From NCBI GenBank assembly GCA_023460875.1, contig JAEWOQ010000062.1:1-5840 (forward strand): 5,840 bases of DNA, given 5' to 3'. This DNA is from Pseudomonadota bacterium. GTDB taxonomy: Bacteria > Myxococcota_A > Polyangia > Polyangiales > Polyangiaceae. The translations under genes and the position numbers were made by a program. Below, piece after piece: positions 1 to 5,840 of this stretch. The notes beneath the pieces were generated by a model. That model was not told the origin of the DNA. It was given only the letters and a program-made list of their open reading frames with translations, and ran no database searches. Position 1 is the first letter of the stretch. Each line of letters starts with the position of its first letter.

Positions 1-60
1 GTCTTCGAGCGCTCGCCGCAGAGCTTGCGCGTGCTCGGGCTGAACCGACGCTCGCGCTGA
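1..60 (+). CDS. 3' end of an unidentified gene (partial)
   Basis: The first frame reads 19 sense codons and a TGA at 58-60, giving the tail VFERSPQSLRVLGLNRRSR. Nearly every codon ends in G or C (only one CGA breaks the pattern), as in the certain genes of this window. The other two plus-strand frames lack this bias. The end is basic (three Arg in the last five residues). The fragment is too short to assign a family, and most of the gene lies upstream of the window. A minus-strand frame is also open across these bases, so the call rests on codon bias alone. Confidence 0.55.
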   Translation, partial: VFERSPQSLRVLGLNRRSR

Positions 61-160
61 GGAAGCTCACCGCAGAGCCCACGTGTGCCGGGCCCGTGGA
101 CGAGCGACTCGGGGACGGGCGACTCGGAAACGAGGTGGTCGGTCGCGCTCGAACGAGGAC

Positions 161-184
161 GGCGTCGGCGTCGGCGTCGGCGTC
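161..184. repeat. GGCGTC hexanucleotide tandem repeat, four copies
   Basis: Four perfect, contiguous copies of GGCGTC lie in the non-coding leader upstream of pdhA. A unit this short and GC-rich can arise by slippage in a high-GC genome. No function is implied by the sequence. Confidence 0.7.
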
Positions 185-493
185 GAGGCGTTCACCGCGA
201 CGCCCGGAGGGTCAGTGACCCTATGTCGCGTAGACGCAATGACATCGATCAGTCGTAGGCGACCTCCCCTCGAATGATCATGATCGCCGCGCGTCGAAGC
301 GTCGGAGCGCTGGTGAGATCTCGTTCACGAGACGGTCACACGTTCCGAAACATAAGCCGCGGCGCCCGTCGGCGTTCACGAAGGCATCGTAGTCGTGATG
401 GATCCGGTGAGATGGAGTCCTTGCAGCAGAAGGATCGCGCGAGTACCCTCCGGCCAACGAAACGCTGTTGCGCGTGGATGGACTCCTCGCGGC

Positions 494-498
494 GGAGG
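494..498 (+). promoter_or_regulatory. Ribosome binding site that decides the pdhA start
   Basis: GGAGG is the only good Shine-Dalgarno match near the pdhA start. It ends 7 nt before the GTG at 506, which is ideal spacing, but only 1 nt before the ATG at 500, which is too close for initiation. It therefore favours GTG 506 over ATG 500. It also argues against the in-frame GTG/ATG pair at 395-400, which would add about 37 Arg-rich residues. Confidence 0.6.
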
Positions 499-505
499 CA
501 TGGGA

Positions 506-1477
506 GTGGGGCAGACCGGAGAGCTCGAGAAATTCTACCGAAGTATGCTGCTGATCCGCCGCTTCGAAGAGGAGGCGGCGCGAGCGTACGCGCGCGGGAA
601 GGTCGGCGGGTTTCTGCACCTGTACATTGGGCAGGAGGCGATCGCCGTCGGCGCCGCCGCCGCCCTCCGCGTCGGCCACGACTACGTCTTCCAGACCTAC
701 CGTGACCACGGCACCGCCCTGGCGCTCGGCATGGATCCGAAGGCGGGCATGGCGGAGCTCTACGGCAGAGACACCGGCTGCGCGCGGGGGCTGGGCGGCT
801 CCATGCACTTCTTCGACGTGGAGCGCGGCTTTCTGGGGGGCTGGGCGGTGGTCGGCGGACACATCCCCGTCGCCGTGGGCACCGCGTTCAAGTCCCGCTA
901 CGCGGAGGAGGATCGGGTCACCCTGTGCTTCTTCGGCGAGGGCGCCACGAACATCGGCGGCTTCCACGAGGGGCTCTCCCTGGCGGGGCTCTGGAAGCTC
1001 CCGGTGGTGTTCATCTGTGAGAACAACGAATATTCCATGGGTACGCCCCTGGAGCGGACGACGCCGGTGAAGGACATCGCGGTGAAGGCGGAGGGCTACG
1101 GCATGCCAGGCGAGGTGTTGCAGGGCCACGACGTGCTGGAGGTGCGGAGCCGCATCGCCGCCGCCGTCGAGCGGGCGCGGAGCGGCGGCGGGCCCAGCTT
1201 GCTCGAGATCAAGACCTATCGCTTCCGGGGGCACTCGATGTCCGATCCGGGCAAGTACCGGACGGCGGAGGAGCTGGAGGAGCGCAAGCAGCGGGATCCC
1301 CTGCTCGTCACGCGTCGGGCGCTGCTGTCCGAAGGCGTCGACGAGGCGAGCCTCGAGCGCGTCGCCGAAGAGGTCGAGGCGGTCATCACCGAGGCCATCG
1401 CCTTCGCGGAAGAGAGTGAGCCGGCGAAGGAGGAGTCCATGCACCGCTTCGTGTACGCCGCAGGCGAGGGAGGTTGA
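506..1477 (+). CDS. pdhA: Pyruvate dehydrogenase E1 component, alpha subunit
   Basis: The E1 alpha chain, with E1 beta, forms the cytoplasmic thiamine-diphosphate heterotetramer that decarboxylates pyruvate and acetylates the lipoyl group of E2. The 323-residue protein has the normal bacterial length and family order. An N-terminal LLIRRFEE is at 15-22 and the QTYRDHG substrate/cofactor loop at 63-69. The thiamine diphosphate and Mg motif runs from GEGATN (144-149) to ENN (172-174). The loop YRFRGHSMSDPGKYR (238-252) matches the phosphorylation-loop region of mitochondrial E1 alpha. The first motif reads GEG where most homologues have GDG, a conservative change of a metal ligand. The start is taken as GTG 506 because of Shine-Dalgarno spacing; ATG 500 would add two residues. 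The gene ends in TGA directly against the pdhB ATG, and the two share a reading phase. The related alternatives, acetoin and branched-chain 2-oxoacid dehydrogenases, are less likely given the E1 beta and E2 sequences downstream. Confidence 0.95.
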   Translation: MGQTGELEKFYRSMLLIRRFEEEAARAYARGKVGGFLHLYIGQEAIAVGAAAALRVGHDYVFQTYRDHGTALALGMDPKAGMAELYGRDTGCARGLGGSMHFFDVERGFLGGWAVVGGHIPVAVGTAFKSRYAEEDRVTLCFFGEGATNIGGFHEGLSLAGLWKLPVVFICENNEYSMGTPLERTTPVKDIAVKAEGYGMPGEVLQGHDVLEVRSRIAAAVERARSGGGPSLLEIKTYRFRGHSMSDPGKYRTAEELEERKQRDPLLVTRRALLSEGVDEASLERVAEEVEAVITEAIAFAEESEPAKEESMHRFVYAAGEGG

Positions 1478-2461
1478 ATGCGAACTCTGCGTTATCGCGA
1501 GGCGCTCCGTGAGGCGATGTTCGAGGAGATGCGGCGGGACGAGTCCGTGTTCCTCATGGGCGAGGAGGTCGGGTACTACCAGGGCGCCTACAAGGTGTCG
1601 GAGGGGTTGCTCGACGCCTTCGGTCAGCGCCGGGTCATCGACACGCCCATCGCCGAGAACGGCTTCGCGGGCGTCGGCATCGGCGCGGCGATGGTGGGGC
1701 TGCGGCCCGTGATCGAGTTCATGACGTGGAATTTCTCCTTCGTCGCCTTCGATCAGATCATCAGCAACGCCGCGAAGGTCTATCAGATGAGCGGCGGCAA
1801 GATCCCGCTGCCCATCGTCTTCCGCGGACCGACCGGGGCCGCGAAGCAGGTGGCGTCGCAGCACAGCCACTCGGTGGACCCGTTCTACACGAACATCCCC
1901 GGGCTCTGGGTGGGCTTCCCGTCCACGCCCCGGGACGCCAAGGGCATGCTCAAGACGGCGATCCGCACGGATGACCCGGTGATCTTCCTGGAGGGGGAGA
2001 CCATCTACAACGTGAAGGGCGAGGTGCCCGACGAAGAGGAGCTCGTCCCCCTCGGCAAGGCGAGGGTCGCGCGGGAGGGGAAGGACTGCACGGTCGTGGC
2101 CTGGGGGCGCCCCTACTACACCGCGCTGTCTGCGGCCGAGCTGCTCGAGAAGGAGGGCATCGAGTGTGAGGTGATCGACCCACGCTGGCTGCGCCCCCTC
2201 GACATGGACACCATCATCGGCAGCGTGAGCAAGACCAACCGCTGCGTGATCGTGCACGAGCACTGGAGCTACGGCGGGCCCGGCGCGGAGATCGCCGATC
2301 GGGTGCAGCGGGACGGGTTCGACCACCTCGACGCGCCGATCCTGAGGGTGAGCAACCTGGATATGCCGATGCCTTACGCGGCGCACCTCGAAGAGCTGTG
2401 TCTTCCGACTGTGGAGCGGATCGCCCGGGCGGTTCGCCAGGTCTGTTATCGGGAGGGCTGA
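1478..2461 (+). CDS. pdhB: Pyruvate dehydrogenase E1 component, beta subunit
   Basis: The E1 beta chain completes the alpha2beta2 pyruvate decarboxylase. Its N-terminal half contacts the cofactor and its C-terminal transketolase-like domain helps bind E2. The 327-residue protein is of standard length and lacks the extra N-terminal lipoyl domain found in some alphaproteobacterial PdhB proteins. TPIAENGFAG (56-65) carries the conserved catalytic Glu60. EFMTWNFSFVAFDQI (80-94) and KVYQMSGGK (100-108) are typical of pyruvate dehydrogenase. SQHSHS (127-132) contains the active-site His129. The C-terminal domain includes EVIDPRWLRPLD and the VHEHWSYGGPGAEI stretch. The ATG immediately follows the pdhA TGA with no spacer. 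A strong Shine-Dalgarno, GAGGGAGG at 1466-1473, lies inside the end of pdhA, 4 nt before the start, so translation is probably coupled. The gene is intact. Confidence 0.96.
   Translation: MRTLRYREALREAMFEEMRRDESVFLMGEEVGYYQGAYKVSEGLLDAFGQRRVIDTPIAENGFAGVGIGAAMVGLRPVIEFMTWNFSFVAFDQIISNAAKVYQMSGGKIPLPIVFRGPTGAAKQVASQHSHSVDPFYTNIPGLWVGFPSTPRDAKGMLKTAIRTDDPVIFLEGETIYNVKGEVPDEEELVPLGKARVAREGKDCTVVAWGRPYYTALSAAELLEKEGIECEVIDPRWLRPLDMDTIIGSVSKTNRCVIVHEHWSYGGPGAEIADRVQRDGFDHLDAPILRVSNLDMPMPYAAHLEELCLPTVERIARAVRQVCYREG
2451..2457 (+). promoter_or_regulatory. Ribosome binding site that decides the pdhC start
   Basis: GGGAGGG lies in the last codons of pdhB, 6 nt before the ATG at 2464. It fixes the pdhC start there rather than at the in-frame start at 2398, which would overlap pdhB by 64 nt and place 22 unrelated residues ahead of the conserved lipoyl-domain start MAKIIGLPKLSPTMEEG. 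Confidence 0.8.
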
Positions 2462-2463
2462 AG

Positions 2464-3744
2464 ATGGCGAAGATCATCGGACTTCCGAAGCTTTCGCCCA
2501 CGATGGAAGAGGGCACGCTCGTCCGCTGGGCGAAGGCGGAAGGGGAGGCCGTGGAGGTGGACGATCTCCTCGCGGAGGTCGAGACCGACAAGGCCATCAT
2601 GGAGTTCCGCTCCTTCGATCGGGGCGTGCTCCTAAAGATCCTCGTGGAGGAAGGGGCGTCCCTCGAGGCGGACGCGCCCGTAGCGATCATCGGTAACGAG
2701 GGGGAGGACGTCTCCGGGCTGATCGAAGAGGCCCAGGCGGGCCGGGCGGCTCCCACGGAGGCGGCTCGACCGACGGTGGAGCTCGAGAAAGAGAAATCCG
2801 CGGTGGCGGTGGAGCCCAGTGAGATCCCCTCCGAGACGGCCCCTGGGAAGCGCGAAGGAGGCCCGAGCGCTCCCGCGCAGAGCGCGGGCCTGGCGTCTCC
2901 GGTCGTGCGGCGCTTGGCCCGGGAACAGGACGTCGATCTCCGTCAGGTGCCGGGCAGCGGCCCCGGAGGCCGCATCATCAAGCGGGATCTGGAGGCGTTC
3001 CTCCGGGATCGGGCCGCGCGCCCCGAGGTCCCACGAGCGTCTGCCAGGCCCAGCCCGGAGACGCGCGTCGAGAAGGCGAGCGCCACGCGCCGCACGATCG
3101 CCCGGCGGCTGGTGGAGTCCAAGCAGGAGGTCCCGCACTTCTACCTGACCATCGACGTGGACGCCGAGCCTCTGCTCGCCGCGCGCGCGGAGCTCAACGC
3201 CGAGCTGAAGCAGAGCGGCGAGAAGATCTCAGTCAACGATTTCATCATCAAGGCGAGCGCCGCCGCCCTGCGCAGGTTCCCGGCCGCGAACGCGTCTTGG
3301 ATCGACGGAGAGCTCCACTTCCACGGTCGGGTGGACATCTCGATGGCGGTGGCGATCCCCGATGGTCTCATCACGCCGGTCATCCGGGACGCCGACCAGA
3401 AGGGGCTCGCCGAAATCGCTCGAGAAGCGAAGCAGTTGGCGCGCCGTGCCCGCGATCGCGACCTCCGACCGGAGGAGTTCACGGGCGGCACCTTCTCCAT
3501 CTCGAACCTCGGCATGTACGGCGTCGAAAATTTCGCTGCGGTGATCAACCCTCCCGAAGGGGCGATCCTCGCCGTGGGCGCCATCCGTGAGGAGCCGGTG
3601 GTCAAGAACGGGCAAATCGTCCCCGGCAAGCGCGTGCGTATGACCTTGAGCTGCGATCACCGGGTCGTCGACGGCGCCGTCGGCGCCGAGTGGCTCCAGA
3701 TGCTCCGGGGCCTGCTGGAGTCGCCGGCCAAGATGTTGCTGTGA
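2464..3744 (+). CDS. pdhC: Dihydrolipoamide acetyltransferase, E2 of the pyruvate dehydrogenase complex
   Basis: E2 forms the core of the complex and moves acetyl groups from E1 to coenzyme A on a swinging lipoyl arm. The 426-residue protein has one lipoyl domain (about 1-77) with the modified lysine predicted at Lys43 in VETDKAIMEF. A charged, Pro/Ala/Glu-rich linker follows (about 90-142). Next comes a peripheral-subunit-binding domain (about 143-180, SPVVRRLAREQDVDL to GGRIIKRDLEAFL) that docks E1 and/or E3. A second flexible linker leads to the catalytic domain (about 208-426). The active-site motif DHRVVDG is at 398-404, with catalytic His399 and Asp403. SISNLGMYGVENFAAVINPP is the pattern of pyruvate-type E2, which argues against a branched-chain or 2-oxoglutarate E2. 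The start lies two bases after the pdhB stop. It is the last gene of the operon; the E3 gene must be elsewhere. A second gene symbol in use for this protein is aceF. Confidence 0.95.
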   Translation: MAKIIGLPKLSPTMEEGTLVRWAKAEGEAVEVDDLLAEVETDKAIMEFRSFDRGVLLKILVEEGASLEADAPVAIIGNEGEDVSGLIEEAQAGRAAPTEAARPTVELEKEKSAVAVEPSEIPSETAPGKREGGPSAPAQSAGLASPVVRRLAREQDVDLRQVPGSGPGGRIIKRDLEAFLRDRAARPEVPRASARPSPETRVEKASATRRTIARRLVESKQEVPHFYLTIDVDAEPLLAARAELNAELKQSGEKISVNDFIIKASAAALRRFPAANASWIDGELHFHGRVDISMAVAIPDGLITPVIRDADQKGLAEIAREAKQLARRARDRDLRPEEFTGGTFSISNLGMYGVENFAAVINPPEGAILAVGAIREEPVVKNGQIVPGKRVRMTLSCDHRVVDGAVGAEWLQMLRGLLESPAKMLL

Positions 3745-3782
3745 CCCACGAGGGCGGGCGACGTCCCTGCGCCACGGGCTGG

Positions 3783-3821
3783 GAGACCCTGTCGGGGGCG
3801 TCCTAGTCCGTCAGGGGTCTC
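3783..3821. terminator. Weak candidate hairpin between convergent genes
   Basis: GAGACCCTG (3783-3791) can pair with CAGGGGTCTC (3812-3821) with one bulged G and a 20-nt loop. It sits in the 84-nt gap where the pdh operon and the minus-strand lipoprotein gene converge, where a bidirectional terminator would be expected. No T-run follows on either strand and the loop is long, so an ordinary intrinsic terminator is not demonstrated. Confidence 0.25.
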
Positions 3822-3828
3822 GGCGTGG

Positions 3829-4806
3829 TCAAGGCGCTGGCTCTGCCGGCGCTGGCAGGGAGTTCGGTGGCCGCGAGATGGTCGAGAGCTCGAGGTACTG
3901 AGTGACGAGCTCCGCGAGGGACTGGTACTCCTGGTTCATGAGGTCCACCTCTGTCTCGAGGTGGTCGAGCATCGCTTCACGCAGCTCGAGGGCGCGCATG
4001 TCGTACTGTCCGCCGTCGCCGAACAGGAGGAGCTCGAGCTCCCGCCGTCTCCCGTCCCCCTCGGAGCCGAGCATGTCCTCCCAGCGCTTCTTCAGGGCCG
4101 TCTGTGGGGCTTCTCCGGACGAAGGGCGAGGAGCGAGGAGCAGGCGCCAGACGAAGGGAGTGAGCCCTCCGCTGTCCTCCCCCGTCCAGATCGACCGCAG
4201 CACGTTCACCTCATGGTCGAGCCACACCGTGGGGACGGGCCACAGCAGCGCTGCGGCGCCGAGGACCGCCGCAGCGACGCCCCCCCCGCTCCCCACGACG
4301 GGGGCGGCGGACGTGTCCGGATCGCTCACTTCGAGGATGCCTTGAGCCGTGGCAGCTGCCGCACCGACGCCGATGGAGCCCAGGGTGAGATACAGCTCGT
4401 GCTGGTTGCTCTGGTCGAGCAGCTCCCTGTGCAGCGCTTCGAGGGAGTCGTCGAGGCAATCAATGTAGGCCCCGCCCGTGGCCAGATCGCTCTTGAGCAC
4501 CACGAGCCGCGTCAGGATGCCCACGGCCTCCTCGGGTGTCGGGTGGCGACTGGTCGGCAGCTCGAGGCGAGACGCGATGAACACGCGCGCCAGCTCCGGT
4601 GGGGCCTTCGCGAGCGCGGGGGGCAGCGGCTGCGCCTCGGAGGGAGACACCGGATCAGCAGGGGAACAACGCTGGAAGCGGTGCACCGTGCGCTGGTAGG
4701 GCTCCGGGGCAGACACGGGGCGCGCACAGGCCAGGGCGAGGGCTGCGCTCGAGAGGGAAGCGCAGGCGCCCTGGGCGAACCTCTCTGATCGGGATCGACG
4801 AGCCAT
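3829..4806 (-). CDS. Probable lipoprotein of unknown function with two hydrophobic segments
   Basis: I do not recognise this 325-residue protein. It begins with a basic n-region (MARRSRSER), a hydrophobic stretch and ALALAC, a relaxed but acceptable lipobox with Cys27 as the likely lipidated residue, so it is probably exported and anchored in the envelope. A Pro-rich stretch follows (about 48-70), then a mostly helical domain. Two Gly/Ala-rich hydrophobic segments lie at about 138-158 and 169-197, separated by a short acidic turn containing SDPDTS. The second is rich in Gly and Ala and ends in LLWPVPTVW. The region 266-305 is a charged amphipathic helix that could form a coiled coil, and the tail is Pro/Ala-rich. 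Codons are strongly biased to G or C in the third position, which supports this strand over the 275-codon frame opposite. No Shine-Dalgarno precedes the ATG. It runs convergent to the pdh operon, with no sign of a functional link. Confidence 0.8.
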   Translation of the reverse strand: MARRSRSERFAQGACASLSSAALALACARPVSAPEPYQRTVHRFQRCSPADPVSPSEAQPLPPALAKAPPELARVFIASRLELPTSRHPTPEEAVGILTRLVVLKSDLATGGAYIDCLDDSLEALHRELLDQSNQHELYLTLGSIGVGAAAATAQGILEVSDPDTSAAPVVGSGGGVAAAVLGAAALLWPVPTVWLDHEVNVLRSIWTGEDSGGLTPFVWRLLLAPRPSSGEAPQTALKKRWEDMLGSEGDGRRRELELLLFGDGGQYDMRALELREAMLDHLETEVDLMNQEYQSLAELVTQYLELSTISRPPNSLPAPAEPAP

Positions 4807-4817
4807 CGTTGCAGTGA

Positions 4818-4846
4818 TCTAGATCTCGTAGTCGGCCGCTTGTCAG
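4818..4846 (-). promoter_or_regulatory. Candidate promoter of the lipoprotein gene
   Basis: Read on the minus strand, CTGACA (4846-4841, five of six matches to the -35 consensus) is followed after 17 nt by TCTAGA (4823-4818, three of six matches to -10). The -10 element lies inside the 10-bp palindrome GATCTAGATC (4816-4825). Transcription would start near 4811, only about five bases before the ATG at 4806. This agrees with the absence of a Shine-Dalgarno sequence and suggests a nearly leaderless transcript. The -10 match is weak. Confidence 0.35.
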
Positions 4847-4875
4847 TGGTCCACCCTCGGAGCTTCGACTGCGAC

Positions 4876-4913
4876 GCTCCCGTGCTCCCGTGCTCACCGT
4901 CGATGCTCTCGTG
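4876..4913. repeat. Short imperfect repeat GCTCYCGTG in an intergenic gap
   Basis: GCTCCCGT occurs twice in tandem (4876-4883 and 4884-4891) and a variant, GCTCTCGTG, at 4905-4913. CGGGAGCG at 4914-4921 is the inverse of CGCTCCCG at 4875-4882, so a hairpin with a 31-nt loop is possible. It lies in the 184-nt gap between the two minus-strand genes. No T-run follows, so I do not call a terminator. The other bases of the gap show nothing beyond the candidate promoter. Confidence 0.45.
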
Positions 4914-4990
4914 CGGGAGCGGCCCGAACCGGCGCTGAGCGTCCCTGGCCGCCGCCCTTCGTGGGAACCAGTGAGCGGCTGAGGGGAGGC

Positions 4991-5840
4991 TCAACGGGAC
5001 GGCGCGCCAGCGTCGGGCGGTCGGGTCGTCAGCCGGTCGGCGAGGGCCGCGAGGTCGCTGAACTCCGTGTCATCGGTGACCGCGAGGACGAGCGCGTCGC
5101 CGGAGCGCGTGAGCCCCGGGCAGCCACCGCGGCAGGTGCGGCCGAAGCCGAAGACCGTCATGGAGTCGTAGGTCCAGTAGGTGTCGGCGACGTCGTCGTC
5201 CGTCGGGTGGAGGACCAGCAGCGCGCGGCCGAGGTGCGCGTCGAGAAAGTAGACCCACTCGGGATCGGGCAGGTCTCCGAGGAAGTCCGCTTCGGCCAGG
5301 GGCACGAGGCGCCCGTCGGCGAAGCCGAGGTTGTCTTCGGGGCCGAGAGCGCCGCCCGGAGTGCCCTCATAGAGGAGGTAGTAGGAGCTCGGCGCGCGGG
5401 TGACGGTCAGGCGGGCGTGATCGGGGAAGAAGCCCCAGCGGAGCTCCCAGGAGCCGTCGTCCGCCACCGAGCGCAGGGTGACCTGCGCATCGCTCACCTC
5501 GACGACGCTGGTGTAAGCGCCCGTGTAGCCCGGGTGACAGCAAGGGCCCATGTTGGGGACGCCGCGAAATTCCCCTTGGTGCCCGGATGCGCGCGACCAG
5601 CTCACCCAGTCGTTCCCGGACACGTCGACCAGGGAGGCGAGGCCCGCGCCCTCCTTGTCGTAGTAGTAGTCGGCGGTTTCCGTGCGGACGAGCACGCACT
5701 CGACGCCCGCGTGCAGCACCCCGTCGATGAGCTCGACCCGGAGCGGCTCACCGTCGCCCCCGCTTCCGCCACCCGCCGTGCTGCCACCTCCGCCCCCGCT
5801 GCCGCCGCCTCCGCCGGAAGGAGAACCTCCTCCCCCTGTC
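4991..5840 (-). CDS. C-terminal part of a secreted-type protein with a Gly/Ser linker (partial)
   Basis: The frame is open to the window edge, so the 5' end is missing; 282 residues are visible. Residues 1-30 of this part are a Gly/Ser-rich linker, the kind that often joins a lipidated N-terminus or another domain to an extracellular domain. The GTG at 5719 is internal and should not be taken as the start. The rest (about 31-270) has the alternating hydrophobic/polar and aromatic-rich pattern of a beta-sandwich domain. Notable motifs are ADYYYDKEGAGLASL, GNDWVSW, EFRGVPNMGPCCHPGY, YEGTPGG (157-163), DPEWVYF (192-198) and MTVFGFGR. Four Cys, an adjacent CC in GPCCHPG and two in CRGGCPG, could form disulfides outside the cytoplasm. 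The YEGTPGG and DPEWVYF pattern reminds me of large secreted, carbohydrate-related proteins of Planctomycetes and Bacteroidetes. This is recollection, not a search, and I give no enzymatic function. Codon bias supports the frame throughout. Confidence 0.8.
   Translation of the reverse strand, partial: TGGGGSPSGGGGGSGGGGGSTAGGGSGGDGEPLRVELIDGVLHAGVECVLVRTETADYYYDKEGAGLASLVDVSGNDWVSWSRASGHQGEFRGVPNMGPCCHPGYTGAYTSVVEVSDAQVTLRSVADDGSWELRWGFFPDHARLTVTRAPSSYYLLYEGTPGGALGPEDNLGFADGRLVPLAEADFLGDLPDPEWVYFLDAHLGRALLVLHPTDDDVADTYWTYDSMTVFGFGRTCRGGCPGLTRSGDALVLAVTDDTEFSDLAALADRLTTRPPDAGAPSR
5750..5839 (-). repeat. Low-complexity Gly/Ser linker coding stretch
   Basis: About 30 codons of GGN and AGC/TCN encode a linker of mostly Gly with interspersed Ser, Thr, Ala and Pro. 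Its G-rich composition makes it prone to slippage and to sequencing or assembly error. A frame change here would separate the domain from its upstream export signal. Confidence 0.75.

Larger units (their letters stand above)
61..505. other. Intergenic leader region upstream of pdhA
   Basis: No convincing gene is seen in these 445 bases. Short frames exist on both strands but are Arg-rich or low complexity and lack the third-position G/C bias of the real genes. The region holds a four-copy GGCGTC tandem repeat (161-184), a 9-nt direct repeat GCGACTCGG (104-112 and 119-127), and a 10-bp palindrome GATCATGATC (276-285) that could be an operator but may be chance. About 270-480 is visibly less GC-rich than the flanking genes, which is usual for promoter DNA. 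The best sigma-70-like pair I find is TTGCAG (421-426) and TACCCT (444-449), 17 nt apart. Each matches only three of six consensus bases, so I do not call it as a promoter. The operon's promoter most likely lies here. Confidence 0.6.

Noticed and set aside
83..277. A 64-codon plus-strand frame in the pdhA leader
   Set aside because: It is low complexity (Arg-rich, then a Gly-Val repeat made by the GGCGTC copies), with no ribosome binding site and no codon bias.
395..505. N-terminal extension of pdhA from the GTG at 395 or ATG at 398
   Set aside because: The added residues are Arg-rich, their codons lack the third-position bias, and no Shine-Dalgarno sequence precedes that start. The conserved family sequence begins after 506.
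278..2386. A 702-codon open frame on the minus strand opposite pdhA and pdhB
   Set aside because: pdhA and pdhB share a reading phase and the antisense frame is aligned codon to codon with them. It stays open because the sense strand avoids TTA, CTA and TCA codons in a GC-rich genome. The product is His/Arg/Leu-rich with no recognisable domain, while the sense proteins are clearly conserved.
2398..2463. Upstream start for pdhC that overlaps the end of pdhB
   Set aside because: The E2 family starts with the lipoyl domain at MAKIIGLPKLSPTMEEG, and the well-placed GGGAGGG supports ATG 2464.
506..3744. Assignment of the operon as acetoin or branched-chain 2-oxoacid dehydrogenase
   Set aside because: The E2 catalytic domain has the SNLGMYGVENFAAVINPP pattern, and E1 beta has the EFMTWNFS and MSGGK patterns, of pyruvate dehydrogenase. 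No acetoin-specific genes are present.
3961..4788. A 275-codon plus-strand frame opposite the lipoprotein gene
   Set aside because: The minus-strand frame has a signal sequence, lipobox, organised hydrophobic segments and G/C-ending codons. The plus-strand product has none of these and reads as a typical antisense shadow.
4875..4921. Hairpin CGCTCCCG/CGGGAGCG as an intrinsic terminator for the gene ending at 4991
   Set aside because: The loop is 31 nt and no T-run follows on the minus strand. The structure may only reflect the local GCTCCCGT repeat.

Overview
This GC-rich window, with codons strongly biased to G or C in the third position, looks like the chromosome of a large-genome Gram-negative bacterium. 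A member of the Myxococcota (the former deltaproteobacterial myxobacteria) is my best guess. The reasons are the base composition, a probable lipoprotein, and a secreted-type protein carrying a long Gly/Ser linker. The taxonomy is inference and no rRNA or marker gene is present.

Layout. Bases 1-60 hold the last 19 codons and stop of a plus-strand gene. Bases 61-505 carry no convincing gene and form the leader region of the operon that follows. Bases 506-3744 hold a compact plus-strand operon for the first two components of the pyruvate dehydrogenase complex: pdhA (E1 alpha), pdhB (E1 beta) and pdhC (E2, dihydrolipoamide acetyltransferase). pdhB starts at the base after the pdhA stop, and pdhC starts two bases after the pdhB stop; each has a strong Shine-Dalgarno sequence inside the preceding gene. 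No E3 (lipoamide dehydrogenase) gene is seen. Beyond an 84-nt convergent gap, two minus-strand genes face the operon: a probable lipoprotein of unknown function (4806 to 3829) and the C-terminal part of a secreted-type protein (5840 to 4991) whose start lies outside the window.

Function. The E1 heterotetramer decarboxylates pyruvate with thiamine diphosphate and passes the acetyl group to the lipoyl lysine of E2, which transfers it to coenzyme A. The equal reading phase, tight junctions and embedded ribosome binding sites suggest coupled, roughly stoichiometric synthesis of the subunits. The minus-strand genes have no evident link to this pathway.

I found no mobile element, CRISPR array, RNA gene or clearly new system. 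The points most worth a second look are the unusual hydrophobic hairpin of the lipoprotein, its possibly leaderless promoter, the unidentified secreted-type protein, and a GEG in place of GDG in the cofactor motif of E1 alpha.
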